From Chitinophagaceae bacterium (GTDB taxonomy: Bacteria; Bacteroidota; Bacteroidia; Chitinophagales; Chitinophagaceae), in NCBI GenBank assembly GCA_016720565.1, contig JADKKJ010000012.1:434001-498000 (forward strand): DNA of 64,000 nucleotides. The letters are read 5' to 3'. Every line of letters starts with the position of its first letter. The stretch's first letter is position 1. Positions 49,838 through 58,874 of the stretch are shown in pieces. The notes under the pieces were generated by a model that saw only the letters and a list, made by a program, of their open reading frames with translations, was not told the DNA's origin and did not search any database. The position numbers were made by a program, and so were the translations under genes.

Positions 49838-51376
49838 CTATTCCCATTCAATAGTAGCAGGAGGTTTACTACTGATGTCATAAACCACCCTGTTCACGCC
49901 TTTCACGGTATTAATGATCTCATTAGAAACATTGGCCAGGAAATCATAGGGTAAATGAGCCCAGTCTGCCGTCATTCCATCCACACTGGTCACCGCCCTT
50001 AATGCAACGGTGAATTCATAGGTCCTTTCATCGCCCATTACTCCTACCGATTTTACCGGTAACAAGATAGTACCCGCCTGCCATACCGTTGCATACAAAT
50101 TGTTATCACGGAGTGAACGAATGTATACATCATCGGCTTCCTGCAACAACTGCACCTTTTCCTCGGTTACTTCTCCCAGGATACGAATGGCCAGGCCAGG
50201 CCCCGGGAAAGGATGGCGGTCGATGAGTTCAGCCGGGATACCCAATTCCCGGCCCACTTTCCTTACTTCGTCCTTGAAGAGATAACGAAGCGGTTCCACC
50301 AGTTCCAGGTGAAGATGATCAGGAAGTCCGCCAACATTATGATGGGACTTAATAGTTACAGAAGGGCCATGAACAGAAACGCTTTCGATCACATCGGGGT
50401 AGATCGTACCCTGTCCTAAAAGTTCTACCCCTGCTATTTTTTTAGACTCTTCCTGGAAAATATCAATGAAAAGGCTTCCGATCGCTTTTCGTTTTTCTTC
50501 GGGGTCGGTTTTTCCTGCCAATGCATCATAAAACCTTTGCTTCACATCAATACCTGTAACATTCAGGCCGATCGTACCATAGGTTTTGATCACGTTCTCA
50601 AATTCACCTTTTCGCAATACGCCGTTATCAACAAAAATGCCGTGGAGGTTGGAACCAATGGCACGGGCAATCAGGGTTGCAGCCACTGTTGAGTCAACAC
50701 CACCGCTAAGCGCCATCACCACTTTACGGTTGCCGATCTGTTTTTTAAGATTTGCTACCGTATCCGTAATAAAATGAGCTGGGGTCCAGTCCTGATTGCA
50801 ACCACAGATATCGATCAAAAAATTATGCAGGATCTTTTTACCTTCTTTGGAATGATAGACCTCAGGGTGAAATTGAACACCATATATAACCTGACTTGAA
50901 TCTGTAGCTGGTTTTTTAAATGCGGCCACTGGTATGCTATCGGTGGTTGCCAGCAGGTCAAAACCGGCAGGAAGTTCTTTTATGGTATCGCTATGACTCA
51001 TCCAAACCTGGCTTTGCTGGGAAACGTCTTTAAGCAGCACATCGTTCAATTGCTTAGTGAGGATGGCCCGGCCATATTCCCTCTTATTACTTTTAGCTAC
51101 CAGTCCGCCCATTCTTTTTGCAGTAAGCTGGGCCCCGTAGCAAATTCCGAGAACCGGCAATTTTTCGCTAAGCGCCTGTACATCAATATCGGGGGCATTG
51201 GCCTCATTCACAGAGAAAGGTGAACCGGAAAGAATGATACCTTTCAGTCCGGGACTGAATTCAAATGGCTTATGGAAGGGGATGATCTCACAATAGACAT
51301 TTGCTTCCCTAACGGCCCGGGCAATAAGTTGGGTATATTGTGAACCAAAATCGAGGATCAGAATTTTTTCGGTCAT
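49838..51376 (-). CDS. guaA: GMP synthase (glutamine-hydrolysing)
   Basis: This 512-residue enzyme has a class I glutamine amidotransferase domain (ILILDFGSQYTQLIARAV; catalytic Cys in LGICYGAQLTAKRMGG; His-Glu in VQFHPEVYHS). An ATP-pyrophosphatase domain follows (MALSGGVDSTVAATLIARA), then the C-terminal dimerisation domain (RDNNLYATVWQAGTILLPVK to PPATIEWE). It aminates XMP to GMP. A TATCTTCG box ends 3 nt before the ATG, predicting a nearly leaderless mRNA. Length and motifs are normal. Confidence 0.96.
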   Translation of the reverse strand: MTEKILILDFGSQYTQLIARAVREANVYCEIIPFHKPFEFSPGLKGIILSGSPFSVNEANAPDIDVQALSEKLPVLGICYGAQLTAKRMGGLVAKSNKREYGRAILTKQLNDVLLKDVSQQSQVWMSHSDTIKELPAGFDLLATTDSIPVAAFKKPATDSSQVIYGVQFHPEVYHSKEGKKILHNFLIDICGCNQDWTPAHFITDTVANLKKQIGNRKVVMALSGGVDSTVAATLIARAIGSNLHGIFVDNGVLRKGEFENVIKTYGTIGLNVTGIDVKQRFYDALAGKTDPEEKRKAIGSLFIDIFQEESKKIAGVELLGQGTIYPDVIESVSVHGPSVTIKSHHNVGGLPDHLHLELVEPLRYLFKDEVRKVGRELGIPAELIDRHPFPGPGLAIRILGEVTEEKVQLLQEADDVYIRSLRDNNLYATVWQAGTILLPVKSVGVMGDERTYEFTVALRAVTSVDGMTADWAHLPYDFLANVSNEIINTVKGVNRVVYDISSKPPATIEWE

Positions 51377-51379
51377 GCG

Positions 51380-51387
51380 CGAAGATA
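51380..51387 (-). promoter_or_regulatory. guaA: candidate -7 box of guaA, leaderless geometry
   Basis: On the minus strand TATCTTCG ends 3 nt before the guaA ATG. If real, transcription would start at or next to the A of the start codon. A weak TTTTA lies near -33. Confidence 0.45.
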
Positions 51388-51469
51388 ATTCTTACTCGTG
51401 AACATTATAAAATCAAGTCATATTGTAACCTTATTCAGTTATTTTAAGTCTCATCAAAAACCTACGCAT

Positions 51470-52189
51470 ATGAAGCAGCTTTTTTTCTTTGTTTTCATCC
51501 TTTTACTGGTCAATAGTTCCTGCCGGATGGTGGATGGTAAGCGTGTAAGAGGGGATGGCAACATCACTAAAGAAAACCGCCGCATCCAGCCTTTTACGGA
51601 ACTGGAGGTAAGCGGGGCTATTGAAGTGAGGCTATCGCAGGACTCTGCCACTTCATTGGTCATTGAAACAGACGATAACCTTCGTCCTTTTATAAGTATT
51701 AGCCAGCAGGGAGATAAATTGAAGATAGGCAGCCGTTCAGGTTATTCTTTAAGGCCTTCCCATAAGATCATCGTGTACATTTCAACGAATGAATTCCGGA
51801 AGATCAGTATTGCCGGAGCCAGTTCGGTGACTGGAAAAAATAAGATCGGGAATGGCCAGCCCCTGTACTTTGACCTGTCTGGAGCCAGTGAACTGGATAT
51901 GGATGTAAGGGCTGAAAAGATAGAACTGGAAGCAGTAGGCGCCAGCAAAATTGACATGAGAGGGGAAGTAAAGGACCTTAAGATAGAAGCCAGCGGTGCC
52001 AGCCAGATCACCTGTTTTAATTTGCTGGCAGAAAATACGGATATCCGTATCAGCGGCGCAGGCGAGGCGGAGGTTTTTGCCAGCGTAAAATTAAATGCGA
52101 GGGCCGACGGAGCAAGTTCTATTCGCTATAAAGGCGATGCGGAAGTGACCAGGGAGGTTAACGGAGCGAGTTCTATAAAAAAAGAATAA
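51470..52189 (+). CDS. DUF2807 head-GIN-domain lipoprotein-like protein
   Basis: From ATG 51470 this 239-residue protein has a signal with a Cys at the end (FVFILLLVNSSCRMVDG), suggesting a lipoprotein. A right-handed beta-helix of the DUF2807 (putative auto-transporter adhesin, head GIN) family follows: FTELEVSGAIEVRLSQDS, then repeated GAS steps (IAGASSVTG, LSGASELDM, AVGASKIDM, ASGASQITC, ADGASSIRY, VNGASSIKK). The regular GAS turns mark the coils. It is thought to sit on the cell surface; function is unknown. It lies 30 nt before the helicase gene. Confidence 0.82.
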   Translation: MKQLFFFVFILLLVNSSCRMVDGKRVRGDGNITKENRRIQPFTELEVSGAIEVRLSQDSATSLVIETDDNLRPFISISQQGDKLKIGSRSGYSLRPSHKIIVYISTNEFRKISIAGASSVTGKNKIGNGQPLYFDLSGASELDMDVRAEKIELEAVGASKIDMRGEVKDLKIEASGASQITCFNLLAENTDIRISGAGEAEVFASVKLNARADGASSIRYKGDAEVTREVNGASSIKKE

Positions 52190-52219
52190 GGGTTGCAGGG
52201 TTTGAAATAAATTGCAGCC

Positions 52220-54706
52220 ATGCGCAAGAGTGGAAAAGAGATCGTGGTTGACTGGCTGCGAACGCAGGAAAAGATCCCCTTTAAATTCCAGGAAGATACC
52301 TGGCTGGCTATACAGGATGGCAGGAGTGGTTTAGTGAATGCCCCTACCGGATGCGGTAAGACCTACTCTGTATTTCTCGGAAGCCTGATGCATTTTATAG
52401 ACCGATCCGGAAAGGACTACAACCAAAAAAAGAATAACGGGCTTCAGCTACTATGGATAACGCCCTTGAGAGCGCTGGCCACCGATATTGCGCGTGCCAT
52501 GGAGGAGGTGATCGAAGGGTTGGGCTTACCCTGGAAAGTAGGTATCCGTAATGGAGATACCAATACAGCAGAAAGGGCCAGGCAAAAAAAACAAATGCCG
52601 GAGATCCTGATCATCACTCCGGAAAGTCTTCATCTTTTGCTGGCGCAGAAAGGATACCCTGCTATTTTTTCCTCGCTGCAAACCATCGCCGTAGATGAAT
52701 GGCATGAACTACTTGGAAGCAAAAGAGGCGTGCAGGTAGAGCTGGCCCTGTCACGGATCATAAATCTTCAACGTGCCCAATCAAAGGATGCTTGTTCCAT
52801 CTGGGGCATATCTGCCACTATAGGAAACCTGGAAGAAGCAGCTAAGGTATTACTGGCATCCCTGAAAAGAAGCAGGGAAGGATCAGCCATTGAACAGGAT
52901 ATCCATCCGATCATCTCTGCTAATATTCCAAAGAAGATCCATATTGAATCTGTTTTTCCTGATGAAATAGAAAAATTTCCCTGGGCCGGGCATCTTGGGA
53001 TCAGGCTCGCGCATAAACTGATCCCAATAATTCAGGAAAGCCGAACCACCCTTATTTTCATTAATACAAGGGGCATGAGCGAGACCTGGTACCAGACCTT
53101 ACTGGACCTCTGTCCGGAACTCGCCGGTTCGATTGCCTTACACCATGGATCCATAGACCGTGAGTTAAGGTCCTGGATAGAAGAAAACCTCCCTACCGGA
53201 AATCTTAAGGCGGTAGTTTGCACGGCCAGCCTGGACCTGGGAGTTGATTTCCGACCGGTAGAAACGGTAGTACAGGTAGGATCTCCAAAAGGCGTGGCCC
53301 GTTTCCTGCAAAGAGCAGGAAGAAGCGGTCATAGTCCGGATGCCATCAGCCGTATTTATTTTCTTCCCACGCATTCCCTTGAATTAGTAGAGGCCGCCGC
53401 GTTGAAGACCGCTATCGATCGGAAGATGATCGAAGAAAGAAGGCCACTGATGATGTGTTATGATGTGTTGATGCAATACCTCAATACGCTGGCTATCTCA
53501 GAAGGGTTCAGGGCTGATGAATTATACGAGGAGATACGAAGCACCTATAGTTATGAAGATATCACGAGAGAAGAATGGAGATCCATCCTGCATTTTATCA
53601 CGGAAGGCGGACATGCCATGCATCAATATGATGATTTCAGGAAAGTGGAAGTGGAAGATGGGCTTTTCCGAATTACAAGCAGGAAGATCGCCATGCGCCA
53701 CCGCATGCATATAGGGACCATAGTAAGCGATGCCATGCTGAAAGTGAAATTTATTGGAGGCGGATATGTTGGGATGATAGAGGAATATTTTATTTCCCGA
53801 CTCGAAGCTGGAGATGTTTTTACACTGGCAGGGCGCATCCTGGAATTTGTGATGATAAAAGATATGACGGTGCTGGTGAGAAGATCGAATAAGAAAAAAT
53901 CACTGGTGCCCAGCTGGAATGGAGGAAGGATGCCGCTGAGCGCCAATCTTGGAAAATTACTGAGAGAAACACTGGATAGTTATGGAAAAAAAGGAGTTGA
54001 GACCGAGGAATTGATAAGGCTGAAACCTTTGTTCGAACTGCAGCAGGAATTATCAACGATTCCCAAACAAAATGAACTGCTGATCGAGCATATAGAAACG
54101 GAGGACGGCTTTCATTTATTTGTTTATCCGTTTGAAGGGAGGCTGGTGCATGAGGCCATGGCGGCCATACTGGCTTTTCGAATCAGCCGGACAACTCCTA
54201 TCAGTTTTTCCTTTGCCATGAATGATTATGGTTTTGAATTGCTCAGCGACCAGCCTATTCCTGTAGACGATACGAATGTGTATGAATTATTCAGCACGGA
54301 AGATCTTTTAATGGATATACAAAGAAGCGTGAATAGCACCGAGATGGCTCGGAGAAAATTCAGGGACATTTCGGTGATCGGTGGACTGGTATTTCCGGGC
54401 ACCCCGGGAGAGAAGAAAAAAGCCCGGCATTTGCAGGCTTCCGCTTCTCTGCTTTTCAATGTTTTCAGTGAATATGATGCCGGTAACCTTTTATTAAAGC
54501 AGGCCTACCAGGAAGTAATGGACCAGCAGATGGAGGAGATCCGGTTAAGGGATATGCTTGAAAGGATCCAACGATCCAGGATCATCATTAATTTTCCAGA
54601 ACGACTTACGCCTTTTTGTTTTCCTATCAAAGTTGACAGTATGCGGGAAGATCTATCGTCAGAAAAATTAGAGGACAGGATCAGGAAGATGACACTGGGA
54701 GGGTGA
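52220..54706 (+). CDS. ligase-associated DNA damage response DEXH-box helicase (Lhr-like)
   Basis: This 828-residue superfamily 2 helicase has Walker A NAPTGCGKTYSV (about residue 43), motif Ia ITPLRALATDIARAM, motif II VDEWHEL (DEWH), motif III GISATIG, motif IV LIFINTRGMSE and motif VI QRAGRSGHSP. The C-terminal region is of Lhr-core type. In many bacteria this gene forms a repair cluster with an ATP-dependent ligase, an MBL-fold exonuclease and PdeM. Here only pdeM is adjacent, convergent and 18 nt away. Both genes' stop codons lie in one heptamer array. Confidence 0.9.
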   Translation: MRKSGKEIVVDWLRTQEKIPFKFQEDTWLAIQDGRSGLVNAPTGCGKTYSVFLGSLMHFIDRSGKDYNQKKNNGLQLLWITPLRALATDIARAMEEVIEGLGLPWKVGIRNGDTNTAERARQKKQMPEILIITPESLHLLLAQKGYPAIFSSLQTIAVDEWHELLGSKRGVQVELALSRIINLQRAQSKDACSIWGISATIGNLEEAAKVLLASLKRSREGSAIEQDIHPIISANIPKKIHIESVFPDEIEKFPWAGHLGIRLAHKLIPIIQESRTTLIFINTRGMSETWYQTLLDLCPELAGSIALHHGSIDRELRSWIEENLPTGNLKAVVCTASLDLGVDFRPVETVVQVGSPKGVARFLQRAGRSGHSPDAISRIYFLPTHSLELVEAAALKTAIDRKMIEERRPLMMCYDVLMQYLNTLAISEGFRADELYEEIRSTYSYEDITREEWRSILHFITEGGHAMHQYDDFRKVEVEDGLFRITSRKIAMRHRMHIGTIVSDAMLKVKFIGGGYVGMIEEYFISRLEAGDVFTLAGRILEFVMIKDMTVLVRRSNKKKSLVPSWNGGRMPLSANLGKLLRETLDSYGKKGVETEELIRLKPLFELQQELSTIPKQNELLIEHIETEDGFHLFVYPFEGRLVHEAMAAILAFRISRTTPISFSFAMNDYGFELLSDQPIPVDDTNVYELFSTEDLLMDIQRSVNSTEMARRKFRDISVIGGLVFPGTPGEKKKARHLQASASLLFNVFSEYDAGNLLLKQAYQEVMDQQMEEIRLRDMLERIQRSRIIINFPERLTPFCFPIKVDSMREDLSSEKLEDRIRKMTLGG

Positions 54707-54728
54707 ATGGTCAATGGTGAATAGTCAA
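54701..54728. repeat. heptamer array, four units, holding two convergent stop codons
   Basis: The units are GGGTGAA, TGGTCAA, TGGTGAA and TAGTCAA, exactly 28 nt. The first unit contains the helicase TGA and the last unit the minus-strand TGA of pdeM. Confidence 0.8.
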
Positions 54729-55378
54729 AAACGCACAAGTTCCTTTCCTGCAAGCGCATAAACTGTTTCGCCCTGTTCGGGGTTCACGGTATAAGTGCCG
54801 GTAAAATGACTGAAAGCGGGAAGTATACCCTGCTTATGACCGAAATAAAAACAGGGAAGCCGCAAATATTGTTTGCCGTTGCCGCGCAGAATAATACCTG
54901 GATGCACGTGCCCGGAAAAAGTATAAAGGTGTTCTGTTTTTTCTTCTGTTTCTTGCTGGTCGCCATGATGGAAACGGAATCCCTGGCTGACCAATTCTTT
55001 TTGATGAACTGAAACAGAGGCCCGGGAATACCAGTTATCATTCAGTATATCATGATTTCCTTTTACAAGATCTACCTGCAGCGATGAAAAATCATTGCGC
55101 CAATTAAGGAACATATCCAGTTCACGGTTCTCAGAGCTATGGGTCATATCCCCTACAACGATCATGCGCTCGGCCTTACAGGAAAAAATGATGGAAACCA
55201 GTCTTTGCAGGTCGGCTTTGTAGATGGCGTGAGGCACTGCGATACCCGAGCGGCGGAAATGGCCAGTCTTACCCAAATGAAGATCGGCAACGATCAGTGT
55301 TTTCTGCTCTTCCCAGAACATGGTTCTTTCGGATGAAAGCCAGAAAGTCTGGTCATGAAGGGTATGTGCGGTTTGCAT
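54725..55378 (-). CDS. pdeM: ligase-associated DNA damage response endonuclease PdeM
   Basis: This is a 217-residue calcineurin-like phosphoesterase. The metal-site motifs in order are VADLHLGKTGHFR (DxH), VVGDMTHSS (GD), KGNHDILND (GNHD) and SGHVHPGI (GHxH). PdeM proteins act on DNA in the ligase-associated repair group. Its neighbour is the matching helicase, convergent with it. The gene ends with residues from the heptamer array. Ligase and exonuclease members are absent from this window. Confidence 0.88.
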   Translation of the reverse strand: MQTAHTLHDQTFWLSSERTMFWEEQKTLIVADLHLGKTGHFRRSGIAVPHAIYKADLQRLVSIIFSCKAERMIVVGDMTHSSENRELDMFLNWRNDFSSLQVDLVKGNHDILNDNWYSRASVSVHQKELVSQGFRFHHGDQQETEEKTEHLYTFSGHVHPGIILRGNGKQYLRLPCFYFGHKQGILPAFSHFTGTYTVNPEQGETVYALAGKELVRF

Positions 55379-55405
55379 CGGGATATCAGCAAAATTTTTC
55401 CGGAC

Positions 55406-57859
55406 CTATTTTTTCCTTTTCAACTGATTATAATCGAGGAAATAAATAAACCGAACGGTGATCTCATTGCCATGTTTAAGATCAAACATTTTTCCCAGAT
55501 TATACAAATAGGTATTGGAGCCTGTGGCTGTGACCATTTCATTAGAGCCCAGCCAGTTCTTGTAGCCAAGGATGAGGCGGCTTCCCAGCCTGAAATCCCA
55601 GGTATAAAAAGCATCAAGATTGAAAACGTTGAAATTCTCATCCCTGTTGTTCAGGAAGCTGCGGCTGGTAAGCATTCCCTTACTATCCACATTATGAAAA
55701 CTCTTATAGGTGACCTTATTCCAGTAATGGCGGGCCCTTAAAGTAAGGTTCATACGGCTGGTGAAATTATAGATACCGGAAAGAATGGAAGTGTATTCAC
55801 GGTTATCGCGGAAGGCCACAATAGGTTCTCCGTTTGTCTCCCGGGCAAAAGCATATCCTAACTGGTTTCTCTCCAGTCTTGAATCAGTCTGCAGGTCGAG
55901 TGAGAATTTATTACTGAAACGATACCGGCCGCCGGTACCAATACCTGTATAGTTATTGTTGTAATCAGGCGCGGCCGCCAGAATCACGTCATATCTCCAA
56001 TAAAGTTTGCGGCGGCTATCGCTGCTTCCCGATATTTCTGTGATATAGTTAGTGGGATAGCTGAGATAGCGGCCATCCGTACGTAATTCAAAATAATTTC
56101 TTTCGCGGCCTGGCGTTACATTGAACAGTATGCTTACGTCCCAGAAATTCTTAAACACCCAGAATGCATTTGCCGATACATCAAACTTATTATAGGCATA
56201 GGGTTTATAGGTATAGCGCAGGGTGGGCACCAGGGAGTAACTGTAGGTGATGAAATTCTTTGTAGGCTGGAACTGGCGATAGCTGATACTTCCCTTATAG
56301 GAGATCTCATTGGGCGCGAATAATATTCCCAGGTCATTGGGATCATAATTGGCCGATTCAATATTATTCAGGAAATAATATTGCCAGTTACCACTCACCT
56401 TGCCATATTTTACCGTGGTATTGAAACCATCATAGGGATCGGTGCCCCATATTTTGCTGTAACGCACGGTTCCATTAAGCGCATGCTTATTCATCTTATC
56501 ATAAAGCGCCAGGTCCACTGCGGTAACATTGGCATCACGATCCGCACCCGAGCGCATCACATTGGTATTGGTAAACGTGATATAGGATCTTCTTTTCAAT
56601 GCCTGGTCGATCACGAAAATATTATAATTGGAAAGTGGTGAGGTCTCGATGATCGAATCCTTTCCGGTATTGCGGTTCCTGATCTTTGCAGACATAGGAG
56701 CCGCTACCGCATTGAATACGCCAATGCCCATGCGTTGTTTATTCCTTCCGGAAAATTTTGTGGCGTTATAGAGCTGGGTAACATTGGGATTGCGAATGGT
56801 TTCCCATTGTGGATTGCTTTCAACAAAATTCTGCACAGTATTATATCCATTGGGAGTGGCACCTATCCTTCTGGAATAAAAAAGGTTAGCCTTGTTGAAG
56901 ATCTCCGTTCCTTCTGTAAAGAACTGCCGGTTCTCTGTGAACCTTACTTCATAGGGAGTGAGATTGTTCACCACATTATCTGAAACCACCTGCCCGAAAT
57001 CGGGTACCAAAGTGGCATCTATGGTAAAACTTTCGTTGACGCCATACTTCAGGTCCATACCGCCATTTCGCAACCATTGATCGAGATAACCAGTTGTTTG
57101 CGGAGAAGATCTGTAACCGGTAGTGACATAGGGAGAAAAACTAAGTCGAAGTGGCGGTTTGATATCGGTGAGGCTTTCCAGAGTGCCAAACTGGTTAACA
57201 AAGCCATTCACTTTAGGATCTACGGGACTCCAGTAACTGCTTTCATTCAGCCGGCGGCTGTATTGAAGACATTGCATTCCCCATTCCTGGATGTCCTTTT
57301 TAGCGAAACGCAGGGAGATGTATGGAATGCGCATTTCAACACTCCATCCATCCGAAAGCATTTTCACCTGGCTTTCCCAAACAGCATCCCATGTACGGTC
57401 GCCAAATGAATTAAAATCTCCCCCGATATTTGGTGCAAGTTTGGCATCTGTCTGCACATTTGCGGTAGTCACCAGGAATTGAAAACCGTTCTGATGGTCG
57501 TGATATGTATCAAAGAAAATAGAAAAATAATCTACATCGGTTTGTGATTCCGCATCCCTGGCAGTGATCTGTTTGCGGATCAGCGAAGGGCTGGTGTGGA
57601 TCATAGCTCCCACATAAATGGAAGTATTATCGTACAGGATCCTGACCTCTGTTGAATTGGTAGCAGGCTGGCCATAATTAGGGAAATTCTGGATAAAATC
57701 TTTTAAAACGGGTGCCTGGACCCAGGCCGGATCATTGAGTGATCCATCTATTTTCGGAGCCTCACTGGTTTTGACAGCCACGACTTTTTTTCCCTGGGCA
57801 TAAATAGCCCCCGGGCTCAGTAAGATGACAAGATTAAAAAAGATAATTAATGGCCTCAT
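55406..57859 (-). CDS. DUF5916 outer-membrane protein with N-terminal CBM9-like domain
   Basis: From ATG 57859 this is about 817 residues with a signal peptide (LIIFFNLVILLSPGAIYAQ). A CBM9-like sandwich follows (about 25-220; APKIDGSLNDPAWVQAPVL and VRILYDNTSIYVGAMIHT). The DUF5916 barrel starts with LRLSFSPYVTTGYRSS and ends with TVRFIYFLDYNQLKRKK. The family is common in Bacteroidota, and the N-terminal domain suggests carbohydrate or other ligand binding at the surface. A TATATTTG box ends about 10 nt before the ATG, giving a very short 5' UTR. The stop is 27 nt before pdeM's start. Confidence 0.82.
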   Translation of the reverse strand: MRPLIIFFNLVILLSPGAIYAQGKKVVAVKTSEAPKIDGSLNDPAWVQAPVLKDFIQNFPNYGQPATNSTEVRILYDNTSIYVGAMIHTSPSLIRKQITARDAESQTDVDYFSIFFDTYHDHQNGFQFLVTTANVQTDAKLAPNIGGDFNSFGDRTWDAVWESQVKMLSDGWSVEMRIPYISLRFAKKDIQEWGMQCLQYSRRLNESSYWSPVDPKVNGFVNQFGTLESLTDIKPPLRLSFSPYVTTGYRSSPQTTGYLDQWLRNGGMDLKYGVNESFTIDATLVPDFGQVVSDNVVNNLTPYEVRFTENRQFFTEGTEIFNKANLFYSRRIGATPNGYNTVQNFVESNPQWETIRNPNVTQLYNATKFSGRNKQRMGIGVFNAVAAPMSAKIRNRNTGKDSIIETSPLSNYNIFVIDQALKRRSYITFTNTNVMRSGADRDANVTAVDLALYDKMNKHALNGTVRYSKIWGTDPYDGFNTTVKYGKVSGNWQYYFLNNIESANYDPNDLGILFAPNEISYKGSISYRQFQPTKNFITYSYSLVPTLRYTYKPYAYNKFDVSANAFWVFKNFWDVSILFNVTPGRERNYFELRTDGRYLSYPTNYITEISGSSDSRRKLYWRYDVILAAAPDYNNNYTGIGTGGRYRFSNKFSLDLQTDSRLERNQLGYAFARETNGEPIVAFRDNREYTSILSGIYNFTSRMNLTLRARHYWNKVTYKSFHNVDSKGMLTSRSFLNNRDENFNVFNLDAFYTWDFRLGSRLILGYKNWLGSNEMVTATGSNTYLYNLGKMFDLKHGNEITVRFIYFLDYNQLKRKK

Positions 57860-57913
57860 GCGATCCTCCAAATATAAGCCAAGGGCATAAGAAGCCGGTT
57901 GGTTTTTTCCGCC

Positions 57914-58663
57914 TTAATTCATCCTTTTTTTAAGCGAATTCACCTGTTCCTGGAGGTTGTTTACCACATTTCCTAATTGTGCCATATCCCATCTTTGTTG
58001 CGAACCTGTTTTAGAGATCACCACCTGGGCCTGCCAGAGTTCGATCACCTCTTCGGCATTGATGGTGTATGGATGAAAGATGGGGTTATCGCTGACCAGG
58101 GTAAGTTTATTCTTCTGCCGGCCATTCTTCTGTATCCTTTTATATACGATGCCTTCATTGCGGGAAACAACAATACAGGGCACATCATTTTTTACTTCAT
58201 CAATACTGTCAACCTTCTCTCCTACTATTACAGAACCACTTGGGGTGGGGAGCATGGAATCACCAATGATCTCAAAGGCACGGTAATTTCCACCAGTAAG
58301 CATAGGCAGGGTAAACGTGTTCAGCTCATCCACAAATTCCGGGTCGGCATAACCAGCCAGGTAACCCGCTGCCGCTTTTACAGGAACAAAGGCTATATCC
58401 GTACGGCCACCGGCCATTTTAAGGGCCCTTCGCTTGGCGAGATAATTGCCTTTATTATCGCTCAGATCCTTTCGAAGCAGATCATCAAGCGTAAGTTTGA
58501 AGATATCGCAAACGATCTCCAGCACGTCGATCCTTGGCTCAGCCCTTTCTTCTTCGTAAGCCCCCAGCAAAGATCTTTTGATGTCGAGCTTGTTGGCAAA
58601 CTCTTCCTGGGTCCAGCCACGAAGCTTACGCAGGTACTTGAGGTTTTTATTAGCAATAGCCAT
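57914..58663 (-). CDS. XRE-family repressor with LexA-like S24 peptidase domain
   Basis: This 249-residue protein has an N-terminal HTH (NLKYLRKLRGWTQEEFANKLDIKRS, in two helices) and a C-terminal S24 peptidase-like domain. The Ser is in FEIIGDSMLPTPSGS (about 138) and the Lys in GIVYKRIQKN (about 170). An Ala-Gly pair in VKAAAGYLAGY could be the self-cleavage site. A coiled-coil tail (VNNLQEQVNSLKKRM) closes it. Such proteins repress genes until a stress signal triggers cleavage, though many Bacteroidota versions are non-phage regulators. An inverted repeat overlapping its own promoter suggests autorepression. No prophage genes are nearby. Confidence 0.85.
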   Translation of the reverse strand: MAIANKNLKYLRKLRGWTQEEFANKLDIKRSLLGAYEEERAEPRIDVLEIVCDIFKLTLDDLLRKDLSDNKGNYLAKRRALKMAGGRTDIAFVPVKAAAGYLAGYADPEFVDELNTFTLPMLTGGNYRAFEIIGDSMLPTPSGSVIVGEKVDSIDEVKNDVPCIVVSRNEGIVYKRIQKNGRQKNKLTLVSDNPIFHPYTINAEEVIELWQAQVVISKTGSQQRWDMAQLGNVVNNLQEQVNSLKKRMN

Positions 58664-58670
58664 AGACTAA

Positions 58671-58711
58671 AGTATTTAGTGCAAAATACTAATATTTTTA
58701 GAAAAAGCAAA
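58671..58711 (-). promoter_or_regulatory. promoter with overlapping operator of the XRE/S24 gene
   Basis: On the minus strand TTTG (58711-58708), a 19-nt spacer and TATTTTGC (58688-58681) form a good Bacteroidota promoter. The inverted repeat AGTATTT-N6-AAATACT (58671-58690) covers the -7 box, an arrangement typical of autorepression. The start codon follows 7 nt after the repeat. Confidence 0.55.
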
Positions 58712-58728
58712 TATTTTTAAGAAAAGCT

Positions 58729-58850
58729 ATTAGCTTCTGGCAACAAGCCTCTAGCTGATCAGTGCATTCGAGATGCTCATTCTACCTGTTCAGGATACCT
58801 CGGCAATTCAAATCAAGCCAGCCGCCAACAGCCAGAAGCTAGTTGCTTCT
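58729..58850. repeat. degenerate heptamer blocks and 11-bp inverted repeat
   Basis: TAGCTTCTGGC (58731-58741) and GCCAGAAGCTA (58831-58841) are perfect inverted arms 89 nt apart. The sequence around each arm shows a loose 7-nt period (AGC or GCC recurring every seven bases). It lies between the divergent XRE/S24 and surE genes. Confidence 0.5.
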
Positions 58851-58874
58851 TAATGGTTTCCTTAAATTTGTAAC

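Noticed and set aside
57914..58663. Prophage or integrative element around the S24 repressor
   Set aside because: No integrase, structural or lysis genes and no att-like repeats are nearby; neighbours are core genes.
57977..58720. 247-codon plus-strand ORF opposite the XRE/S24 gene
   Set aside because: It is the antisense shadow of a gene with clear HTH and S24 motifs; its translation has no domain signs and it covers the repressor's own promoter.
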